Shown here piece after piece: positions 59,447 through 64,000 of a stretch of 64,000 nt of DNA. A program made the position numbers and the translations under genes. Origin of the DNA: Camelus bactrianus (lineage: Eukaryota > Chordata > Mammalia > Artiodactyla > Camelidae); assembly GCF_048773025.1 (NCBI RefSeq), contig NC_133558.1, positions 27,024,501 to 27,088,500 of the forward strand, given 5' to 3'. Position 1 is the first letter of the stretch. Every line of letters starts with the position of its first letter. Below the pieces are notes generated by a model. It saw only the letters and a program-made list of their open reading frames with translations, did not search any database and was not told the DNA's origin.

Positions 59447-60389
59447 TTTATAAAAATGCTAAAAAGTGTCTTGAATATTGAGGAGTCTGCATCCCCTGGG
59501 TTCTATGTTGTGTTTATAGTGTTGATATTTTGAGCTCTATAGACAGACATGAGCTCTGTGGAGTGTGTCAAGACTAGGAGTGTCCAGCCTCTTGGTTGTG
59601 TGTATCCCCTTGATCTCTTTTCCTTCACTTTTGGCCCTCTCTCCCTCCTGAGGAGGTATTTCCTGTCGCCTGTGGTTTTACCGTTTAAGTATTAATCAAA
59701 ACGCGATGAAGTAATTCCATGAGTAAAATTAGCCCTTTAGTTACCACCATTGATTTATAAGATACTGTAGAAGTAAAGATAGTGAAGATGTAATTTTTAG
59801 ATTTTTGTTTTTATTTATGCAGGAAAACAGATGCATTTCTGTTAATCCACAACATACTCGTCCTCTTACTGTCTTGTGTTCACAGATCTGAGCAACAGAT
59901 GGGCAACCACAAACGTGACCTTATTACACAAAAGTCAGGGACCCGGGAACTTGACAAAACAGCCCCGGGTAATACTCCCATGATACCCAGTGACCTGTCC
60001 TGGCAGACAACAGAAATGGAAGAGGCTAACAATTAAAGAAAAAGACTGACACTTAAACAGTCTTAATCTAAAGGCAGTAAATTAAAAAGCCATCCTGAGT
60101 TTGCTTCAGGCAGATATCAATGGAACTTTTCCTTACAAACTGAGATGACCCAAGTTTCTGCTCCGGAAAAAGACCACTCTACTGATAACATCCCTGATGA
60201 TCGGCTTCATCGTAGAAGTATCTTCACCACGTTTCACGGAGATTTTAAAACCGTCAGCTTACATTCCTTGAAACGCGCTGTCCTGCCAACCTTCTGCTCG
60301 TCCCCTCCCCGGAAGCCAGCTCGAGGGGCCATGGCGCTGGGAAACAGGTGGGGCAGAGCCCGCGGCGGCTTTCGATTGACGCTGCTCCA
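59447..60389. other. Intergenic DNA between NFYA and the ADCY10-like gene
   Basis: No gene was recognised. A plus-strand frame (60145-60405) runs into the CpG-rich promoter but has no family resemblance. CpG density rises from about 60280. Confidence 0.5.
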
Positions 60390-60505
60390 AGCAAGCCCGC
60401 ACTGATTGGCTGGTGGGAGGGACACATCAGGGCTGTCGTTGAGGATTGGCTGCTACGCGGAGGAACGCTGTTTCCGGTAGCTCGGCGCGCAGCCCCGTCG
60501 CCGCC
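60390..60505 (+). promoter_or_regulatory. ADCY10-like gene promoter with two CCAAT boxes
   Basis: Two inverted CCAAT boxes in nearly identical context (gattggctg) lie at 60405-60409 and 60445-60449, 40 bases apart, within a CpG-rich block that ends at the start codon at 60506. This is a normal TATA-less arrangement. NF-Y, part of which is encoded next door, would be the expected binder. Confidence 0.6.
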
Positions 60506-61678
60506 ATGGCGACCGGCGACCGGGTGGGGGCCCCGCCTCTGTGGCCCGTAGAGGCCCGGTTGGCGGCGCTGCTTCCTGACCTGCTGGTCTTCAGGAAGCC
60601 CCGGGGATCGGAACCCGAGCTCGCCACGGCCCAGGGCGTCCTTCTTGGCGTCCACGTGACGGGTGAGGGAGAGAGGAGGCCCGCTGCTCTCCTGACCTGC
60701 GGGAGGGGCAGCCGTTGGGCCTCAGCTCGTAGGGGCCGCTGCGGTTATGGGCCTGGCTCCGGAGCGAGCAAAGCAAGCGCGGTTTCACCGCATTTCCCGC
60801 CGCCTCCGCCGGAAACCGAGGGTCATTTTCAGAGCAAGAAGATAACCTGATGTAGCCCTGGAGTTCACTTCAGAGATGATGAAATTGAGGCTCAGAAAAG
60901 GGAATGGACTTTTTCGGGGCCATACGGCACGCTTTGAACCCAAGTGTTTTCCAATAAGCATTCTGCCTCGTCTAGTGATTTTATTTACTCAATTAATTCA
61001 TTCTTTGAGTCCATAAGTATGTACCTGCCATTGTGCTAGGTGTTAAGAGACCTAGTAGCTACTAGGAGGGTCGTTCATTTAACAAATACTTAGGGAGTTT
61101 ATGTCATGGATATGAAAATGAGTGATTCAGGTGCCTGTCCTCGAGGAGCTTACCGTATGAGTTCTCCATGAAGCTTTAATCCAATCTCCTTGTTACTGGT
61201 TTTTCTGCGCTTCATATCGGGGGAAATCCTTTCCCTTGGTCAGAGAGCCTTAAGAGGGTGTGACGGGAAAGCAGTAGCTGCATTCTGATGGAAAAGGCTC
61301 TTGTGGGTGAATCTTCATCTGCAGCTCCTGGAAATAAGGGAAGGCTGGCCCTCTGGACTCCTAGAGGCAGCAGCAACCAGCCTGGCCCTGAGTACTTGCT
61401 AAGTAACACCATATTAAAGAATAGAGAAATTACTCAAAAAAAGAAAAAGAAGAATTGTGAAATTACTCATGTTAAAGAGATCTGCTTTCTTTACACTATT
61501 CTAATGCATGGAGAGATTAAGGCCTAAAAGTTTGGGATTTGCAGCTAACAGTAATTTTTGCTTTGTTGGTCAGGGTTTACAGCATTAATGGACAGATTCA
61601 GCCTGAGCTGCAAGTCGGAACATGACATGGACAAACTGGCCCACATCTTCAGTTATTACATTAGTGACATCGTGGAGC
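60506..61678 (+). CDS. ADCY10P1: ADCY10-like soluble adenylyl cyclase paralogue, 5' end
   Basis: The first two coding exons, 60506-60662 (donor acgg/gtgagg) and 61574-61678 (acceptor ttggtcag, donor gagc/gtgagt), join in frame and give 87 open residues plus one base, in the position of the human pseudogene ADCY10P1. The start is in strong context (ccgccATGg). The product parallels the N-terminus of ADCY10 (soluble adenylyl cyclase, bicarbonate- and calcium-activated): a LPDLLV block, then GVLLGVHVTGFTALMDRF matching the first class III cyclase motif, then LAHIFSYYISDIVE. In ADCY10 the motif reads VDISGFT and its aspartate (Asp47) binds catalytic metal. Here the aligned residue is His50. The rest, including the second metal-binding aspartate, lies beyond the window. 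It may be an expressed pseudoenzyme, a gene with other function, or a young pseudogene with an open 5' end. Confidence 0.75.
60990..61165 (-). repeat. L2 LINE 3' end, reverse orientation
   Basis: Reads as the reverse of the L2 terminus: aattaattcattctttgagtcc, attgtgctaggtgttaa, and tgtcctcgaggagcttacc. It lies inside intron 1 of the ADCY10-like gene. Confidence 0.65.
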
Positions 61679-62032
61679 GTGAGTGACCCTTGTAGGGGAA
61701 CAAGGAAGTGTGGTGCTGGGCTTCTGAGGGTTTGTAACAGAAACAGGCCTGAGGTGCTTAAAACGGATACTGAAGGTCATTCCTTTAGTGTCAGTCATGT
61801 TTTATTTCTTCAGGTTGCCACTGACAAGCTAGATCTTTCCATATACCTGCCATTCTACCCAATCTCACATCCTATTGACTCAGTGTTCAGAAAGAGGGGG
61901 GGAAATGCTAATTTTAATTTTAACTCTGCATGTTTGTATTTTATTTTGAAATGAAGTATTCCTAAGGCCGTCTCTTTTAACAAAAATACAATGTGCTTCA
62001 TGTGTGTATATCAGGTATAATTTACAACACAC

Positions 62033-62092
62033 CTCATTTTTTTAAAATTTTATTTTATTGAGTTATAAGTCAGTTTACATTGTTGTGTCAAA
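62033..62092 (-). repeat. Short L1 3' end fragment
   Basis: Poly-T, then attttattgagttataagt and acattgttgtgtcaaa. It is the same L1 family as the copy at 38415-38572, strongly 5'-truncated. Confidence 0.65.
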
Positions 62093-62214
62093 TCATACCT
62101 TCCCATTTGGTTACTGCATTTTGATCCTGTGGAGTAGGAGTGAGTGTTTTATTTTCTGCCATGTATTAAGCTTGTGTATATTTGTCTAATCTAGGAGAAA
62201 AACTTATTCGTGCA

Positions 62215-63790
62215 GTAAACTTGTTTTGAGTACCTACTATGACATACACCGTAATAAGTGCAGAAGGTACAGAAACCTACTTTTGAGGCGTTTTCAGTCT
62301 AGTTAGGTCTACCTAACAAATGATACTGGCTCTACACCCTTTAGTACTAATGTATGTACATTCCCTTCCTTTACTGACAGTGTCCCATAGTTATTCCATC
62401 ATTCTGAGATTCACCAGAATAATTACCTTGTGGCCTCTCCTTAAGCCACATAAAGTGGCTATTTGACTAATCCCTTACCACTGAGGATTCTGCCTGAGGT
62501 CTTTCAATGGATGTCATCAAGTTTAGGTGAAAGGGGGAGATAGAAATTATGTATCATGTATGTATTATAACGGAGTTGCTGAGTACTAGAAATACATGGG
62601 AAAACAAGACACAGTACCTGCCCTCTTGTAGGTTCCAAGGAAGGAAGATAGTAAACAAGATAATTTCAGAGTATGTAGTCTACAAAGGAAATAAATAGGG
62701 TGTTGTGGGAAAAAAGAAAAGAATTGTAGGGTGAAAGAGCTTCTGTATTAGGGTGGTCATAGGAGACATCTCTGAGAAGGTGCTGTGTAAGCTAAGACAT
62801 AACGGATGTGAGGAACGCTGTGTGTGGAGCTAAGGGTAGAGCGTTTCAGGCAGAAGAATGCCAAATAAAAAGGTTCTGAGGTGGAGAAGGCTTGGCGTGT
62901 TCTAGGAACTGAAAAGGCCAGTGTGGTTAGAGCATAGTTAGCAGGGAGAAGAGTGGCTTGAGGTGAGACTGGAGAGCATCAAGCTCCATAGACCATAGAA
63001 GTTTGGATTATTTATTTTTGTACGAAGGGAAACTGTTGAAAGACTCTAGCAGGGGAGTGATGTGATCTGATTTACATTTTTAAAGCTCATTTTAGCTGTC
63101 TCCTGGAGATAGAAACTATGTATCATGCATGTATTTATAATACCAGGAACTGCTGAGTACTAGAAGTACACAGGAAAATAAGACACGGTACCTGCCCTCA
63201 TGGAGATTGTTTTATAGGGAACTGATGGAAGGTAGGTGGTAAAACGGGAAGCTGGAAGAGGCAATTGGAATAATTGTGGAGAGAAGTTAGAGATTTAGAT
63301 GAGGTTAGTGGTTCTCTACCTTGGCAGCACGTTAGATAACCACTTAGGAGGCTGTTAAAACTCCTGATGTCTAGACTTCACCCCATATCAGTTAAATCAG
63401 AGTATCTTGGGGTAAGCCCAGGACTAAGGATTTTTCTTACAGACAATTTCAGTGTGCAGTAAAGGCTGAAACTATTAGTCTCAAGGTGTGGTAATGAAGG
63501 GAACTGTATGGAGATGAACTGACTTGAAATATATTTTGCAATTCAACAGACAGGATTTTCTAATGTATTGGATTTCCGTGGGAAATGGTGAGGAAAACAA
63601 CTGTCAAGTTTTTTGGCTTTTGTAACCGAATTGATGGTGATGTCACATACCAAGATGGGAAAGACTAGGCTTTGAGGAAGAAAGTCAAGGGTTCTATTTT
63701 TAATATATTGAGTTTGAGTTGTTAGTAAGTCAGTCAAGTGAGGCAACGAAGTTAGTAGCTGTGATTGAGCTTAGAGAATAGATCTTTAGA
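62215..63790 (-). repeat. Old L2 LINE with reverse transcriptase remnant
   Basis: The 3' end begins near 62222 (gagtacctactatgacataca). It continues through ggtggtcataggagacatc, gagcgtttcaggcagaag, cttggcgtgttctaggaac and ggggagtgatgtgatctgat to an RT-like portion around 63540-63750, whose minus-strand reading KAKKLDSCF aligns with the KNLGVILDSS region of L2 reverse transcriptase. A MER5A copy interrupts it at about 63305-63450. A roughly 100-base part is present twice (62538 and 63106). Confidence 0.75.
63305..63450 (+). repeat. MER5A hAT DNA transposon copy
   Basis: It has gtggttctctaccttggcagc, ctgatgtctagacttcacccc, gttaaatcagagtatcttggg and a diverged 3' part. It is nested in the L2 element. 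Confidence 0.65.
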
Positions 63791-64000
63791 GATGAAAAGT
63801 GAATTGATGGCATGAAGATTTTATTTAAAGTTAAGAACTGATTGAGTCCACATAGGGAGACTGTAAAGAACTCCAAGGGGAGATTATGATTATGATTAGG
63901 GAGAAAGAACCTACAACAGCAACTGTGAAGCAGTCAGTCAGGTAGGCTATTTGGTGTTCCTGAAGCCAAAAGGGCAATAGTGTCTCTAGAAGAAGAGTGC

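Larger units (their letters stand above)
61679..64000 (+). other. ADCY10-like gene, intron 2
   Basis: No third exon could be recognised; in particular no segment like the FGGDILKFAGDALLALW part of ADCY10. The interval is mostly repeats, listed separately, so the next exon lies beyond the right edge. Confidence 0.5.

Noticed and set aside
60254-60655. A 133-codon minus-strand frame over the ADCY10-like first exon
   Set aside because: It lies antisense to a CpG-rich exon and promoter, has no homology and is best explained by base composition.
1-64000. CRISPR arrays, operons, phage or virus-derived elements
   Set aside because: No evenly spaced short-repeat arrays, no bacterial gene structure and no LTR-type or capsid-like sequence was recognised.

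Overview
The window is mammalian nuclear DNA, almost certainly from a camelid (camel, llama or alpaca). A tRNA-derived SINE at 28943-29044 has the A-box and B-box pattern of the camelid vic-1 family, and a recent L1 3' end at 38415-38572 is flanked by a 16-bp target-site duplication. Gene order matches the human 6p21.1 block UNC5CL - TSPO2 - APOBEC2 - OARD1 - NFYA - ADCY10P1. The orthology calls rest on remembered human proteins, not on a search.

Layout. 1-5840: left flank between UNC5CL (its coding part lies beyond the left edge) and TSPO2, with possible non-coding 5' exons of UNC5CL on the minus strand and a CTCF-type site. 5841-6981: TSPO2, which looks inactivated. 7000-15400: intergenic DNA full of old MIR, L2 and MER5A copies and CA microsatellites, with one promoter-like stretch near 12170-12460. 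15456-25965: APOBEC2, plus strand, TATA promoter, two coding exons and one 3'-UTR exon. 28460-32846: OARD1 on the minus strand, five coding exons, complete at 152 codons. 33050-34970: CpG-rich head-to-head promoter region shared by OARD1 and NFYA. 34090-59446: NFYA, plus strand, one non-coding and nine coding exons, full length. 60390-61678: CCAAT-containing CpG promoter and the first two coding exons of an ADCY10-like gene that runs off the right edge. 61679-64000: its intron, mostly an old L2 LINE.

These genes are neighbours, not a pathway. APOBEC2 is muscle-enriched and TSPO2 erythroid, while OARD1 and NFYA are housekeeping genes sharing a promoter. Perfect matches to the CTCF core lie on either side of the TSPO2-APOBEC2 segment. 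The protein encoded by NFYA binds CCAAT, and CCAAT boxes lie around its own first exon and before the ADCY10-like gene.

I found no new biological system, CRISPR array, free-standing RNA gene or virus-derived element. The items most worth a second look are the open reading frame at the ADCY10P1 locus with a changed metal-binding residue, the broken TSPO2, and a roughly 62-bp array of NRF1-like motifs between OARD1 and NFYA.
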